A model generated the notes under the pieces. It searched no databases, was not told the origin of the DNA, and saw only the letters and a program-made list of their open reading frames with translations. From Sphaerisporangium sp039871875 (GTDB taxonomy: Bacteria; Actinomycetota; Actinomycetes; Streptosporangiales; Streptosporangiaceae), in the NCBI RefSeq assembly GCF_039871875.1, contig NZ_JBDPMD010000025.1, forward strand, positions 1 through 64,000: a DNA stretch of 64,000 bases, read 5' to 3'. Each line of letters opens with the position of its first letter. The stretch's first letter is position 1. Shown piece after piece: positions 17,326 through 27,693 of the stretch. A program made the translations under genes and the position numbers.

Positions 17326-17895
17326 CTACGCTTCCTTGAACGGGAAGCCGAGAAGCTTGAGCAGCGCCCGGCCCTGGTCGTCGTCGGCCGCGGTGGTCAC
17401 GACCGTGATGTCCATGCCCCGCTGGCGGTCCACCTTGTCCTGGTCGACCTCGTGGAACATCACCTGCTCGGTCAGGCCGAAGGTGTAGTTCCCGTTGCCG
17501 TCGAACTGCTTCGGGGACAGGCCGCGGAAGTCACGGATTCGCGGGAGGGCCAGCGACAGCAGACGGTCGAGGAACTCCCACATGCGGTCGCCGCGCAGCG
17601 TCACGTGCGCGCCGATCGGCATGCCCTCACGCAGCTTGAACTGCGCGATGGACTTGCGGGCGTGCGCGACGGCCGGCTTCTGACCGGTGATGGCGGTCAG
17701 GTCGCGGACCGCGCCTTCGATGAGCTTGGAATCGCGAGCCGCCTCGCCGACACCCATGTTCACCTTGATCTTGGTGAGCCGGGGGATCTGCATGGCGTTC
17801 TCGATGCCGAACTGCTCACGGAGCTTGCCGGCGATCTCCTCGCGGTAACGCTCCTTGAGGCGCGGCGACGGCCTGGTCTCAGTGGTGGCGGTCAT
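17326..17895 (-). CDS. rplE: 50S ribosomal protein L5
   Basis: L5 binds 5S rRNA and contacts the P-site tRNA. The 189-residue protein has RLKERYREEIAGKLREQF, PRLTKIKVNMGVGEAA, ITGQKPAVAHARKSIAQF, IRDFRGLSPKQFDGNGNY and MDITVVTTAADDDQGRALL. Its ATG overlaps the rplX stop by one base. Confidence 0.98.
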   Translation of the reverse strand: MTATTETRPSPRLKERYREEIAGKLREQFGIENAMQIPRLTKIKVNMGVGEAARDSKLIEGAVRDLTAITGQKPAVAHARKSIAQFKLREGMPIGAHVTLRGDRMWEFLDRLLSLALPRIRDFRGLSPKQFDGNGNYTFGLTEQVMFHEVDQDKVDRQRGMDITVVTTAADDDQGRALLKLLGFPFKEA

Positions 17896-18206
17896 CAGTT
17901 GTCCTCACCCGATTCGTCGGCCTTGTCAGCCTTCTTGGCGGGCTTTTCGTCGTCCTTCTTCGGCTCATCCTTGAGCTTCTTGACGTTGCTCACGTGGATG
18001 GGGGCCTCCATGGTCCGCACGCCGCCTTCCTTGGCGCCGCGGGGACCCTGGTGGGTCACCTTGGAGTGCTTCTTGACCATGTTGACGCCCTCGACGATGA
18101 CGCGGTCCTCCCGCGGTATCGCCTGGATCACACGGCCCTTGGCACCCTTGTCCTTACCGGCGATGACCAGGACGAGGTCACCCTTCTTCACATGCAGCTT
18201 CGGCAT
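17895..18206 (-). CDS. rplX: 50S ribosomal protein L24
   Basis: The KOW motif is clear: KGDLVLVIAGKDKGAKGRVI. GVNMVKKHSKVTHQGPRGAKEGG follows the L24 pattern. The 103-residue protein ends with about 25 charged residues (KLKDEPKKDDEKPAKKADKA). It directly abuts the rplN stop and overlaps rplE by one base. Confidence 0.97.
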   Translation of the reverse strand: MPKLHVKKGDLVLVIAGKDKGAKGRVIQAIPREDRVIVEGVNMVKKHSKVTHQGPRGAKEGGVRTMEAPIHVSNVKKLKDEPKKDDEKPAKKADKADESGEDN

Positions 18207-18575
18207 TTACAACACCTCCGGCGCGAGCGAGATGATGCGCATGAACTTCTTCTCGCGCAGCTCACGACCGACCGGACCGAAGATACGCGTGCCCCGAGGG
18301 TCACCGCTGTCCTTGATGATGACCGCGGCGTTCTCGTCGAAGCGGATGTAGGAGCCGTCGGGGCGGCGGCGCTCCTTGGCGGTGCGCACCACGACAGCCT
18401 TGACCACATCACCCTTCTTGACACCCGCGGCGGGAAGGGCGTCCTTCACCGTCGCGACGATGATGTCGCCGATACCCGCGTAGCGCCGACCCGAGCCGCC
18501 GAGCACCCGGATGCACAAGATCTCCTTGGCACCCGTGTTGTCGGCGACCTTGAGCCGCGACTCCTGCTGGATCAC
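18207..18575 (-). CDS. rplN: 50S ribosomal protein L14
   Basis: L14 (122 residues) starts MIQQESRLKVADNTGAKEIL and has CIRVLGGSGRRYAGIGDII, VKAVVVRTAKERRRPDGSY and GDPRGTRIFGPVGRELREK, all canonical. It lies 138 bases after rpsQ. That spacer can fold into a GC-rich hairpin (about 18676-18710), so a partial terminator or processing site may separate the two halves of the cluster. Confidence 0.98.
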   Translation of the reverse strand: MIQQESRLKVADNTGAKEILCIRVLGGSGRRYAGIGDIIVATVKDALPAAGVKKGDVVKAVVVRTAKERRRPDGSYIRFDENAAVIIKDSGDPRGTRIFGPVGRELREKKFMRIISLAPEVL

Positions 18576-18713
18576 GTCAACTCCCGTGTGTCACGCCGGT
18601 TCTCATTCTCTGAGCCTGGCGGAACTAGATTCGGTCTAATGCACCCGCCACCGGCCCTGCCGGTGTCGGGGGGGACGCCCGGGCGGTACCCCTCGCGGGG
18701 CCCGCCGGGCGAC

Positions 18714-18995
18714 TTACTTGGCCCGCTCGAGGATCTCCACGACCCGCCACCGCTTGGTGGCGGACAGCGGCCGGGTCTCCATCAGGAGCACGCGGTCGCC
18801 GACGCCGCAGGTGTTGCCCTCGTCGTGGGCCTTGTACTTGGTCGTACGGCGGATGACCTTGCCGTACAGCGGGTGCTTGACGCGGTCCTCGACGGCGACG
18901 ACGACGGTCTTGTCCATCTTGTCGCTGACGACCAGACCCTCACGGGTCTTGCGGTAGTTCCGCGCCTGCTTGGTGGTCTCGGTTGTCTCAGCCAT
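18714..18995 (-). CDS. rpsQ: 30S ribosomal protein S17
   Basis: The 93-residue OB-fold protein has RKTREGLVVSDKMDKTVVVA, RVKHPLYGKVIRRTTKYKAHDE and GDRVLLMETRPLSATKRWR. An N-terminal MAETTETTKQARN extension is typical of actinobacteria. Its start overlaps the end of rpmC by 8 bases. Confidence 0.98.
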   Translation of the reverse strand: MAETTETTKQARNYRKTREGLVVSDKMDKTVVVAVEDRVKHPLYGKVIRRTTKYKAHDEGNTCGVGDRVLLMETRPLSATKRWRVVEILERAK

Positions 18996-19227
18996 CGCTC
19001 GGCTCCTTCTCGACCGTGACGATGCCGAGCTCCCGCTCGCGCATCACGGTGTAGATACGGGCGATCTCGCGCCGGACGGCACGGAGCCGCCCGTGGCTTT
19101 CCAACTGACCGGTCGCCGCCTGGAAGCGGAGGTTGAACAGCTCCTCCTTGGCTTCCTTGAGCTTCTGGACCAGTTCGTCCTGGTCAGAAGTCCGCAGCTC
19201 ACCGGCGGTCAGGCCCTTGGCCATCAC
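18988..19227 (-). CDS. rpmC: 50S ribosomal protein L29
   Basis: L29 (79 residues) is a two-helix protein near the polypeptide exit. ELRTSDQDELVQKLKEAKEELFNLRFQ and ATGQLESHGRLRAVRREIARIYTV are diagnostic. It lies 52 bases after rplP and overlaps rpsQ by 8 bases. Confidence 0.97.
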   Translation of the reverse strand: MMAKGLTAGELRTSDQDELVQKLKEAKEELFNLRFQAATGQLESHGRLRAVRREIARIYTVMRERELGIVTVEKEPSDG

Positions 19228-19279
19228 GCCTCACCCACTTCACACTCAACAGTCCGGACGTCCTTCATCGCGCGCGTCA

Positions 19280-19696
19280 TCAGACCTCGACCTCGCGCTT
19301 GACGAACCGGCACTTCATCGGGAGTTTGTGCATCGCGCGCCGGAGGGCCTCACGGGCCACCGGCTCCGACACACCGGACAGCTCGAACATCACGCGGCCA
19401 GGCTTGACGTTCGCGATCCACCACTCCGGCGAGCCCTTGCCGGAACCCATGCGGGTCTCGGCCGGCTTCTTGGTCAGCGGGCGGTCCGGGTAGATGTTGA
19501 TCCACACCTTGCCGCCACGGCGGATGTGCCGGGTCATGGCGATACGCGCGGCCTCGATCTGGCGGTTGGTCACGTAGTGGTGCTCAAGCGCCTGGATGCC
19601 GAACTCACCGAACACGACCTTGGTGCCGCCCTTGGCGGCACCGCTACGGTCGGGCCGGTGCTGCTTGCGGTGCTTGACCCTGCGCGGGATCAGCAT
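19280..19696 (-). CDS. rplP: 50S ribosomal protein L16
   Basis: L16 helps position the A-site tRNA. The 138-residue protein has MLIPRRVKHRKQHRPDRSG, FGEFGIQALEHHYVTNRQIE, GGKVWINIYPDRPLTKKPAE and RMGSGKGSPEWWIANVKPGR. It starts 2 bases after rpsC. Confidence 0.98.
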   Translation of the reverse strand: MLIPRRVKHRKQHRPDRSGAAKGGTKVVFGEFGIQALEHHYVTNRQIEAARIAMTRHIRRGGKVWINIYPDRPLTKKPAETRMGSGKGSPEWWIANVKPGRVMFELSGVSEPVAREALRRAMHKLPMKCRFVKREVEV

Positions 19697-19698
19697 GG

Positions 19699-20544
19699 TC
19701 AGCTCCCCTCAGCACCCGGCTGCTCGGCCGGGCCACTCTCGGGCGCCCCAGCGGGCGCGGTGGATTCGGCCCGAGGGCCACGGCCGCCGCCACGGGGGCC
19801 GCCGCCGTCACGGCCACGGCCGCCGCCGGCGCCACGGCCGCCGCGCTGCGGACGGTCGGTGCGGTCACGGCGCTGGCCGGCCCGCGCCCCGGCCGCCTGG
19901 GCCTCGCGCTCGGCGCGGCTGGTCGGAGCCTCGCCCTTGTAGATCCAGACCTTCACGCCGATGCGGCCGAAGGTCGTGCGGGCCTCGTAGAAGCCGTAGT
20001 CGATGTCCGCGCGAAGGGTGTGCAGCGGCACGCGGCCCTCGCGGTAGAACTCCGACCGCGACATCTCCGCGCCGCCGAGACGACCGGAGCACTGGACACG
20101 GATGCCCTTGGCGCCGCTCTTCATCGCCGACTGCATGGCCTTGCGCATGGCCCGCCGGAACGACACCCGGCTGGAGAGCTGCTCGGCCACGCCCTGGGCG
20201 ACGAGCTGGGCGTCGACCTCGGGGTTCTTGACCTCGAGAATGTTGAGCTGGACCTGCTTCTTGGTCAGCTTCTCGAGGTCGCCACGGATGCGGTCCGCCT
20301 CGGCGCCGCGGCGGCCGATGACGATGCCCGGCCGGGCGGTGTGGATGTCGACCTGGACGCGGTCGGTGGTGCGCTCGATCTCGACCTTGGAGATGCCGGC
20401 CCGCTCCATGCCCTTCTGCAGCATGCGACGGATCGCGACGTCCTCGGCGACATACGCCTTGTACAGCTTGTCGGCATACCACCGGCTCTTGAAGTCGGTC
20501 GTGATGCCGAGGCGGAACCCGTGCGGGTTAACCTTCTGGCCCAC
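19699..20544 (-). CDS. rpsC: 30S ribosomal protein S3 with long Gly/Arg-rich tail
   Basis: S3 lines the mRNA entry channel. GTG 20544 (VGQKVNPHGFRLGITTD) overlaps the rplV stop by one base (TAGTG) and gives 281 residues. The KH domain has RPGIVIGRRGAEADRIRGDL; the C-terminal domain has IRVQCSGRLGGAEMSRSEFY and DIDYGFYEARTTFGRIGVKVW. About 60 tail residues follow: first RGG-like (RGGRGAGGGRGRDGGGPRG), then Ala/Pro/Glu-rich. E. coli S3 has 233 residues, so the tail is the main difference. Confidence 0.97.
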   Translation of the reverse strand: MGQKVNPHGFRLGITTDFKSRWYADKLYKAYVAEDVAIRRMLQKGMERAGISKVEIERTTDRVQVDIHTARPGIVIGRRGAEADRIRGDLEKLTKKQVQLNILEVKNPEVDAQLVAQGVAEQLSSRVSFRRAMRKAMQSAMKSGAKGIRVQCSGRLGGAEMSRSEFYREGRVPLHTLRADIDYGFYEARTTFGRIGVKVWIYKGEAPTSRAEREAQAAGARAGQRRDRTDRPQRGGRGAGGGRGRDGGGPRGGGRGPRAESTAPAGAPESGPAEQPGAEGS

Positions 20545-20912
20545 TAGCGGGTCCTTCCCTTCGGCCTGCCCTGGCCCTCGGGCCGGGACTCGACGATCAC
20601 AGTGATGTGGCTCGTCCGCTTGTTGATCCGATAGGCACGGCCCTGCGCGCGGGGACGGAACCGCTTCAGCGTCGGCCCCTCGTCGACCCACGCCCGGCTC
20701 ACGACCAGCGTCTCGCGATCGAGCTTGTAGTTGTGCTCGGCGTTCGCGACCGCGCTCGACAGCACCTTGTAGATCGGCTCGCTCGCCGCCTGCGGGGCGA
20801 ACTGCAGCACGGCCTGCGCCTCCGAAGCGGGCAGCCCGCGAATGAGGTCCACCACGCGGCGGGCCTTCTGGGGCGTGACGCGGACGAACCGCGCCTGAGC
20901 CCTGGCTTCCAT
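20544..20912 (-). CDS. rplV: 50S ribosomal protein L22
   Basis: L22 reaches into the exit tunnel, and its beta-hairpin is a macrolide-resistance site. The 122-residue protein has ARFVRVTPQKARRVVDLIRG, SSAVANAEHNYKLDRETLVV and the hairpin region FRPRAQGRAYRINKRTSHIT without obvious deletion. It lies 28 bases after rpsS and overlaps rpsC by one base. Confidence 0.98.
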   Translation of the reverse strand: MEARAQARFVRVTPQKARRVVDLIRGLPASEAQAVLQFAPQAASEPIYKVLSSAVANAEHNYKLDRETLVVSRAWVDEGPTLKRFRPRAQGRAYRINKRTSHITVIVESRPEGQGRPKGRTR

Positions 20913-20940
20913 CGCTTACTCCTCGTTTCCTGAAGGCGCT

Positions 20941-21219
20941 TTACCGCCGGCTACGCCGGTCTTCCTTGACGTGGCTGCGGAAGGTCCGCGTCGGCGCGAA
21001 CTCGCCCAGCTTGTGACCGATCATCGACTCGGTGACGAACACCGGTACGTGCTTGCGGCCGTCGTGGACGGCGATCGTGTGACCGAGCATGTCCGGCACG
21101 ATCATGGAGCGCCGCGACCACGTCTTGATGACGTTCTTGGTGCCCTTCTCGTTCTGCGTGTCCACCTTCTTCATCAGGTGGTCGTCAACGAAAGGACCCT
21201 TTTTAAGGCTACGTGGCAT
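20941..21219 (-). CDS. rpsS: 30S ribosomal protein S19
   Basis: S19 partners S13 in the 30S head. The 92-residue protein starts MPRSLKKGPFVDDHLMKKVD and has IKTWSRRSMIVPDMLGHTIA and GHKLGEFAPTRTFRSHVKED, all canonical. It starts 11 bases after rplB. Confidence 0.98.
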   Translation of the reverse strand: MPRSLKKGPFVDDHLMKKVDTQNEKGTKNVIKTWSRRSMIVPDMLGHTIAVHDGRKHVPVFVTESMIGHKLGEFAPTRTFRSHVKEDRRSRR

Positions 21220-21230
21220 TTACGCTGCTC

Positions 21231-22064
21231 CTACCGCTTCTTCTTGCTCCGCCGACGGATGATCAGCCGGTCGCTGGCCTTGTTGGCACGGCGGGTGCGG
21301 CCCTCGGGCTTGCCCTTGGGGTTCACCGGGTGGCGACCACCGGAGGTCTTGCCCTCACCACCACCGTGCGGGTGGTCGACCGGGTTCATCGCGACACCGC
21401 GGACGGTCGGGCGCTTGCCCTTCCAGCGGTTACGACCGGCCTTACCGATGTTGATGTTGGCCTGCTCGGCGTTGCCCACCTGGCCGACCGAGGCGCGACA
21501 GCGCACGTCGACCTGGCGCATCTCACCCGAGGGCATACGCAGCGTGGCGAGCTGCCCTTCCTTGGCCAGAAGCTGGATCTGCGCGCCGGCCGAGCGGCCG
21601 AGCTTGGCGCCGCCGCCCGGCTTCAGCTCCACGGCGTGGATGAAGGTACCGGTCGGGATGTTGCGCAGCGGCAGGCAGTTGCCCGGCTTGATGTCGGCCG
21701 CGGGGCCGTTCTCGATGCGGTCGCCCTGCTTGATGCCGGTGGGGGCGAGGATGTAGCGCTTCTCGCCGTCCGCGTAGTGCAGGAGCGCGATGCGCGACGT
21801 GCGGTTCGGGTCGTACTCGATGTGCGCGACCTTGGCCGGGACGCCGTCCTTGTCGTGCCGCCGGAAGTCGATGATCCGGTACGCACGCTTGTGCCCGCCA
21901 CCCTGGTGACGCGCGGTCACCCGGCCGTGGACGTTGCGGCCGCCCTTGCTGTGCAAGGGGGCAAGCAGCGACTTCTCCGGCGTGCTGCGCGTGATCTCGG
22001 CGAAGTCCGAGACGCTCGCGCCGCGACGACCGGGTGTCGTCGGCTTGTATTTACGGATGCCCAT
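21231..22064 (-). CDS. rplB: 50S ribosomal protein L2
   Basis: L2 is needed for subunit association and peptidyl transfer. The 277-residue protein starts MGIRKYKPTTPGRRGASVSD and has GRNVHGRVTARHQGGGHKRA. The universally conserved VDHPHGGGEG loop carries the histidine equivalent to E. coli His229. It ends in a basic ASDRLIIRRRSKKKR. It lies 48 bases after rplW. Confidence 0.98.
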   Translation of the reverse strand: MGIRKYKPTTPGRRGASVSDFAEITRSTPEKSLLAPLHSKGGRNVHGRVTARHQGGGHKRAYRIIDFRRHDKDGVPAKVAHIEYDPNRTSRIALLHYADGEKRYILAPTGIKQGDRIENGPAADIKPGNCLPLRNIPTGTFIHAVELKPGGGAKLGRSAGAQIQLLAKEGQLATLRMPSGEMRQVDVRCRASVGQVGNAEQANINIGKAGRNRWKGKRPTVRGVAMNPVDHPHGGGEGKTSGGRHPVNPKGKPEGRTRRANKASDRLIIRRRSKKKR

Positions 22065-22112
22065 CTTTTTCGTTCATCCTTCGTCGGTGATGCGATGCGG
22101 TGCGGAGGTGGG

Positions 22113-22415
22113 TCAGCCGACCGGGCCGAAGATGTCGATCCGGTCGCCCTCGGCGAGGCTGACGATGGCCCGCTTGGTGCTCGGGCGCTGGCCGTAGCCG
22201 AACCGGGTCCGCTTGCGCTTGCCCTGGCGGTTGATCGTGTTCACGCCGGTCACCTTGACGCCGAAGATCTGCTCGATGGCGATCTTCACCTGCGTCTTGT
22301 TGGCCGTCTTGCGCACCAGGAACGTGTACTTGTTGTGCTCGTCGATCAGGCCGTAGCTCTTCTCGGAGACGACCGGCTTGATGATGATGTCGCGCGGGTC
22401 GGTGATCTTGTCCAT
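22113..22415 (-). CDS. rplW: 50S ribosomal protein L23
   Basis: L23 sits at the tunnel exit and docks trigger factor and SRP. The 100-residue protein has DPRDIIIKPVVSEKSYGLID, NKYTFLVRKTANKTQVKIAI and VNTINRQGKRKRTRFGYGQR. Its ATG overlaps the rplD stop by one base (TGATG). Confidence 0.97.
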   Translation of the reverse strand: MDKITDPRDIIIKPVVSEKSYGLIDEHNKYTFLVRKTANKTQVKIAIEQIFGVKVTGVNTINRQGKRKRTRFGYGQRPSTKRAIVSLAEGDRIDIFGPVG

Positions 22416-23065
22416 CAGGCTTCTTCCTTCCCGCTGTCACTCAGCCGGGCGACGACCTGGTCGTACGCCTCGCGGGTGAACACGACATCCTCGTGGCAGA
22501 GCACGTCGTAGGTGTTGAGCTGCCCCGCCGTCAGAAGGTGGACCTCCGGGGCGTTGCGCAGGCTCAGCCACGACAGCTCGTCGTTCTCGTCGAGGACGAC
22601 GAGGACGGAGCGCGCCTCCGAGATCTTGCGCAGGGCCTGGATGGCCGCCCGGGTCTTCGGGGTGTCCCCCTCGACCAGGCCGCTGACGACGTGCACGCGG
22701 CCGCCGCCCGCCCTGTCGCTGAGGGCGCCGCGCAGCGCGGCGGCCTTCATCTTCTTCGGGGTCCGCTGGGAGTAGTCGCGCGGCACCGGGCCGTGGACGA
22801 CGCCACCGCCGGCGAACTGCGGGGCGCGGGTCGAACCCTGACGGGCGCGGCCGGTGCCCTTCTGGCGGTACGGCTTCTTGCCGCCGCCGCGGACCTCGCC
22901 ACGGGTCTTGGTCTTGTGCGTGCCCTGCCGGCGGGCGGCGAGCTGCGCGACCACGACCTGGTGGATCAGCGGGATGTTGACCTTGGCGCCGAAGACGGCC
23001 TCCGGCAGCTCGACCGTCCCGGTCTTCGCGCCGGCCGGGTCGAGGACGTCGATGGTGGTGCTCAC
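22415..23065 (-). CDS. rplD: 50S ribosomal protein L4
   Basis: L4 has an extended loop in the exit tunnel; in E. coli it represses the S10 operon. The 216-residue protein has the loop RQGTHKTKTRGEVRGGGKKP, YRQKGTGRARQGSTRAPQFA and GGVVHGPVPRDYSQRTPKKM. The GTG start forms a 4-base GTGA overlap with the rplC stop, so translation is coupled. Confidence 0.98.
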   Translation of the reverse strand: MSTTIDVLDPAGAKTGTVELPEAVFGAKVNIPLIHQVVVAQLAARRQGTHKTKTRGEVRGGGKKPYRQKGTGRARQGSTRAPQFAGGGVVHGPVPRDYSQRTPKKMKAAALRGALSDRAGGGRVHVVSGLVEGDTPKTRAAIQALRKISEARSVLVVLDENDELSWLSLRNAPEVHLLTAGQLNTYDVLCHEDVVFTREAYDQVVARLSDSGKEEA

Positions 23066-23715
23066 TTGTCGGCCCCCTTCTTGGCGGCGGTGCGAATCAG
23101 GACGAGGCTGCCGTTGGCGCCGGGAAGCGCACCCTTGATCAGGATGAGCCCCTTCTCGACGTCCACGGCGTGCACCTTGAGGTTCTGGACGGTGGTGCGG
23201 ACGTTGCCCATGCGGCCCGCCATGCGCACACCCTTGAACACGCGGCCCGGGGTGGCGCAGCCACCGATGGAGCCGGGCGAACGGTGCTTGCGCTGGGTGC
23301 CGTGGGAGGCGCCGAGGCCCTTGAAGCCGTGACGCTTCATGACACCGGCGAAACCCTTGCCCTTGCTCTTGCCGGTGACGTCCACGAACTGGCCGGCCTC
23401 GAACGCGTCGGCGAGGACCTCCTGGCCGAGCTCGTACTCCGAGGCGTCCGGAGTGCGGATCTCGGTGAAGTAGCGGCGCGGGGTGATGTTGTGCTTGCGC
23501 AGGTAGTCACCCAGGGGCTTGTTCACCTTGCGCGGGTCCACCTGCCCGTAGCCGAGCTGGACGGCCGAGTAGCCGTCCCTGTCCTCAGTGCGGACGCGGG
23601 TCACCACGCACGGACCGGCCTCGACGACGGTGACCGGGACGATCCGGTTGCCCTCGTCGAAGACCTGGGTCATGCCGAGCTTCTTGCCCAGGACGCCCTT
23701 GATCTGCTTAGCCAT
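23062..23715 (-). CDS. rplC: 50S ribosomal protein L3
   Basis: L3 reaches close to the peptidyl transferase centre. The 217-residue protein starts MAKQIKGVLGKKLGMTQVFD and has GKSKGKGFAGVMKRHGFKG and ASHGTQRKHRSPGSIGGCAT. PGRVFKGVRMAGRMGN contains the loop where pleuromutilin and linezolid resistance changes occur in other bacteria. It lies 14 bases after rpsJ. Confidence 0.98.
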   Translation of the reverse strand: MAKQIKGVLGKKLGMTQVFDEGNRIVPVTVVEAGPCVVTRVRTEDRDGYSAVQLGYGQVDPRKVNKPLGDYLRKHNITPRRYFTEIRTPDASEYELGQEVLADAFEAGQFVDVTGKSKGKGFAGVMKRHGFKGLGASHGTQRKHRSPGSIGGCATPGRVFKGVRMAGRMGNVRTTVQNLKVHAVDVEKGLILIKGALPGANGSLVLIRTAAKKGADK

Positions 23716-23729
23716 GTCAGTGCGTTCCC

Positions 23730-24038
23730 TCAGAGCTTGATCGAGATGTCGACGCCGGCCGGGAGGTCGAGACGCATGAGCGAGTCGACGGTCTTCGGCG
23801 TCGGATCGATGATGTCAATCAGCCGCTTGTGCGTGCGCATTTCGAAGTGCTCGCGACTGTCCTTGTACTTGTGCGGCGAGCGGATGACGCAGTACACGTT
23901 CTTCTCGGTCGGCAACGGCACCGGGCCCGCGACCTTCGCGCCAGTCCGCGTCACCGTCTCGACGATCTTCTTGGCCGAGACGTCGATGACCTCGTGGTCA
24001 TAGGCCTTAAGCCGGATGCGGATCTTCTGTCCCGCCAT
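23730..24038 (-). CDS. rpsJ: 30S ribosomal protein S10 (NusE)
   Basis: S10 has a ribosomal role and, as NusE, pairs with NusB in antitermination; it also links to NusG during coupled transcription and translation. The 102-residue protein has KIRIRLKAYDHEVIDVSAKK, GPVPLPTEKNVYCVIRSPH and FEMRTHKRLIDIIDPTPKTV. It is the first gene of the S10 operon, after a 263-base spacer that separates it from tuf. Confidence 0.98.
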   Translation of the reverse strand: MAGQKIRIRLKAYDHEVIDVSAKKIVETVTRTGAKVAGPVPLPTEKNVYCVIRSPHKYKDSREHFEMRTHKRLIDIIDPTPKTVDSLMRLDLPAGVDISIKL

Positions 24039-24139
24039 AGTGGCCTCGGTGTCCTTCGCTGTCGTCCTACAAGTTTCGTGCGGCCTGTGCCGCTTTGGCG
24101 TGTCCCACCTGTGCGGTGACCCGGACGCGCGTGCCTCCG

Positions 24140-24188
24140 TGATCTTGCAGCCGTCTCGGTCGCGCGGATCGAGCCTGCTGCGAGATCA
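24140..24188 (-). repeat. Long imperfect inverted repeat upstream of rpsJ
   Basis: TGATCTTGCAGC (24140-24151) pairs with GCTGCGAGATCA (24177-24188), with one G-U pair and a partly self-complementary 25-nt centre. It lies 100-150 bases before the rpsJ start and could be part of an S10-operon leader; this is inference from position only. Confidence 0.5.
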
Positions 24189-24223
24189 CGGCCTGGCCCG
24201 GGTGTGGGCCCGCTGTGGGCTCC

Positions 24224-24243
24224 GGGGCCGCCGGAGCGGCCCC
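24224..24243 (-). terminator. Hairpin after tuf with UCCG tetraloop
   Basis: On the minus strand GGGGCCGC-TCCG-GCGGCCCC gives a perfect 8-bp stem closed by a UNCG-class tetraloop, about 60 bases after the tuf stop. No U-tract follows. It may end the str operon or mark an mRNA end. Confidence 0.5.
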
Positions 24244-24301
24244 TTCGTGGTGCGGCGGCCGATCCCGGTTTCCCGGGCCCGGCCGCCGACCCGCGGTCGA
24301 A

Positions 24302-25495
24302 CTACTTGATGATCTTCGTGACCCGGCCCGCACCGACGGTGCGGCCACCCTCGCGGATGGCGAACTTGAGTCCGTCCTCCATCGCGATGGGCTGGATCAG
24401 CTGGACGGTCATCTCGGTGTTGTCACCGGGCATGACCATCTCGGTGCCCTCGGGGAGGGTCACGACGCCCGTCACGTCCGTGGTACGGAAGTAGAACTGC
24501 GGGCGGTAGTTGTTGAAGAACGGCGTGTGGCGGCCGCCCTCGTCCTTGGACAGGATGTAGACCTGCGCCTCGAACTCGGTGTGCGGGGTGGTCGTGCCCG
24601 GCTTGATGATGCACTGGCCGCGCTCGACGTCCTCGCGCTTGATGCCACGCAGGAGCAGGCCCACGTTGTCGCCGGCCCGGCCCTCGTCGAGGAGCTTGCG
24701 GAACATCTCGACACCGGTGACGGTGGTCGAGGTGTGCTTCTCCTTGATGCCGATGATGTCGACGGTCTCGTTGACCTTGACGATGCCGCGCTCGATGCGG
24801 CCGGTCACGACGGTGCCGCGGCCGGTGATCGAGAAGACGTCCTCGATCGGCATCAGGAACGGCTTGTCGGTGTCACGAACGGGCTCGGGGACGTTGTCGT
24901 CCACGGCGTTCATGAGCTCGATGATGGAGTCGCCCCACTTCTCGTCGCCCTCGAGCGCCTTCAGCGCCGAGACGCGAACGACCGGCAGGTCGTCGCCCGG
25001 GAACTCCTGAGCGGACAGGAGCTCGCGGACCTCGAGCTCGACGAGCTCCAGGATCTCCTCGTCGTCCACCATGTCGGCCTTGTTCAGGGCGACGACGATG
25101 TACGGCACACCGACCTGGCGGGCCAGGAGCACGTGCTCCTTGGTCTGCGGCATGGGACCGTCCGTGGCGGCGACCACGAGGATCGCGCCGTCCATCTGCG
25201 CCGCACCCGTGATCATGTTCTTCACGTAGTCGGCGTGACCCGGGCAGTCCACGTGAGCGTAGTGCCGCTTCTCGGTCTGGTACTCGACGTGGGCGATGGA
25301 GATGGTGATGCCGCGGGCCTTCTCCTCGGGCGCCTTGTCAATCTTGTCGAACGGGGTCGCCTCATTGAGGTGAGGGAAACGGTCGTGAAGCACCTTGGTG
25401 ATCGCCGCGGTCAGAGTGGTCTTGCCGTGGTCGATGTGCCCAATAGTGCCGATGTTCACGTGCGGCTTGGTCCGCTCGAACTTGGCCTTGGCCAC
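24302..25495 (-). CDS. tuf: Elongation factor Tu
   Basis: EF-Tu delivers aminoacyl-tRNA to the ribosome. The 397-residue protein has G1 GHIDHGKTTL near residue 18, G3 DCPGHADY, G4 NKAD and all three domains (RGTVVTGRIERG, FRKLLDEGRAGDNVGLLLRG, C-terminal VGAGRVTKIIK). It lies 59 bases after fusA. Confidence 0.98.
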   Translation of the reverse strand: MAKAKFERTKPHVNIGTIGHIDHGKTTLTAAITKVLHDRFPHLNEATPFDKIDKAPEEKARGITISIAHVEYQTEKRHYAHVDCPGHADYVKNMITGAAQMDGAILVVAATDGPMPQTKEHVLLARQVGVPYIVVALNKADMVDDEEILELVELEVRELLSAQEFPGDDLPVVRVSALKALEGDEKWGDSIIELMNAVDDNVPEPVRDTDKPFLMPIEDVFSITGRGTVVTGRIERGIVKVNETVDIIGIKEKHTSTTVTGVEMFRKLLDEGRAGDNVGLLLRGIKREDVERGQCIIKPGTTTPHTEFEAQVYILSKDEGGRHTPFFNNYRPQFYFRTTDVTGVVTLPEGTEMVMPGDNTEMTVQLIQPIAMEDGLKFAIREGGRTVGAGRVTKIIK

Positions 25496-25554
25496 TGCTC
25501 TGTCTCCTTAGAGATTCTGACTTGACTTGCTAGTCGTCGGACTGCGAGGCGGTC

Positions 25555-27654
<2,100 letters not shown>

Positions 27655-27693
27655 TTCTCTCGCGTCCTCGTCGTCTCGTCGTCGCCGCTGGGG

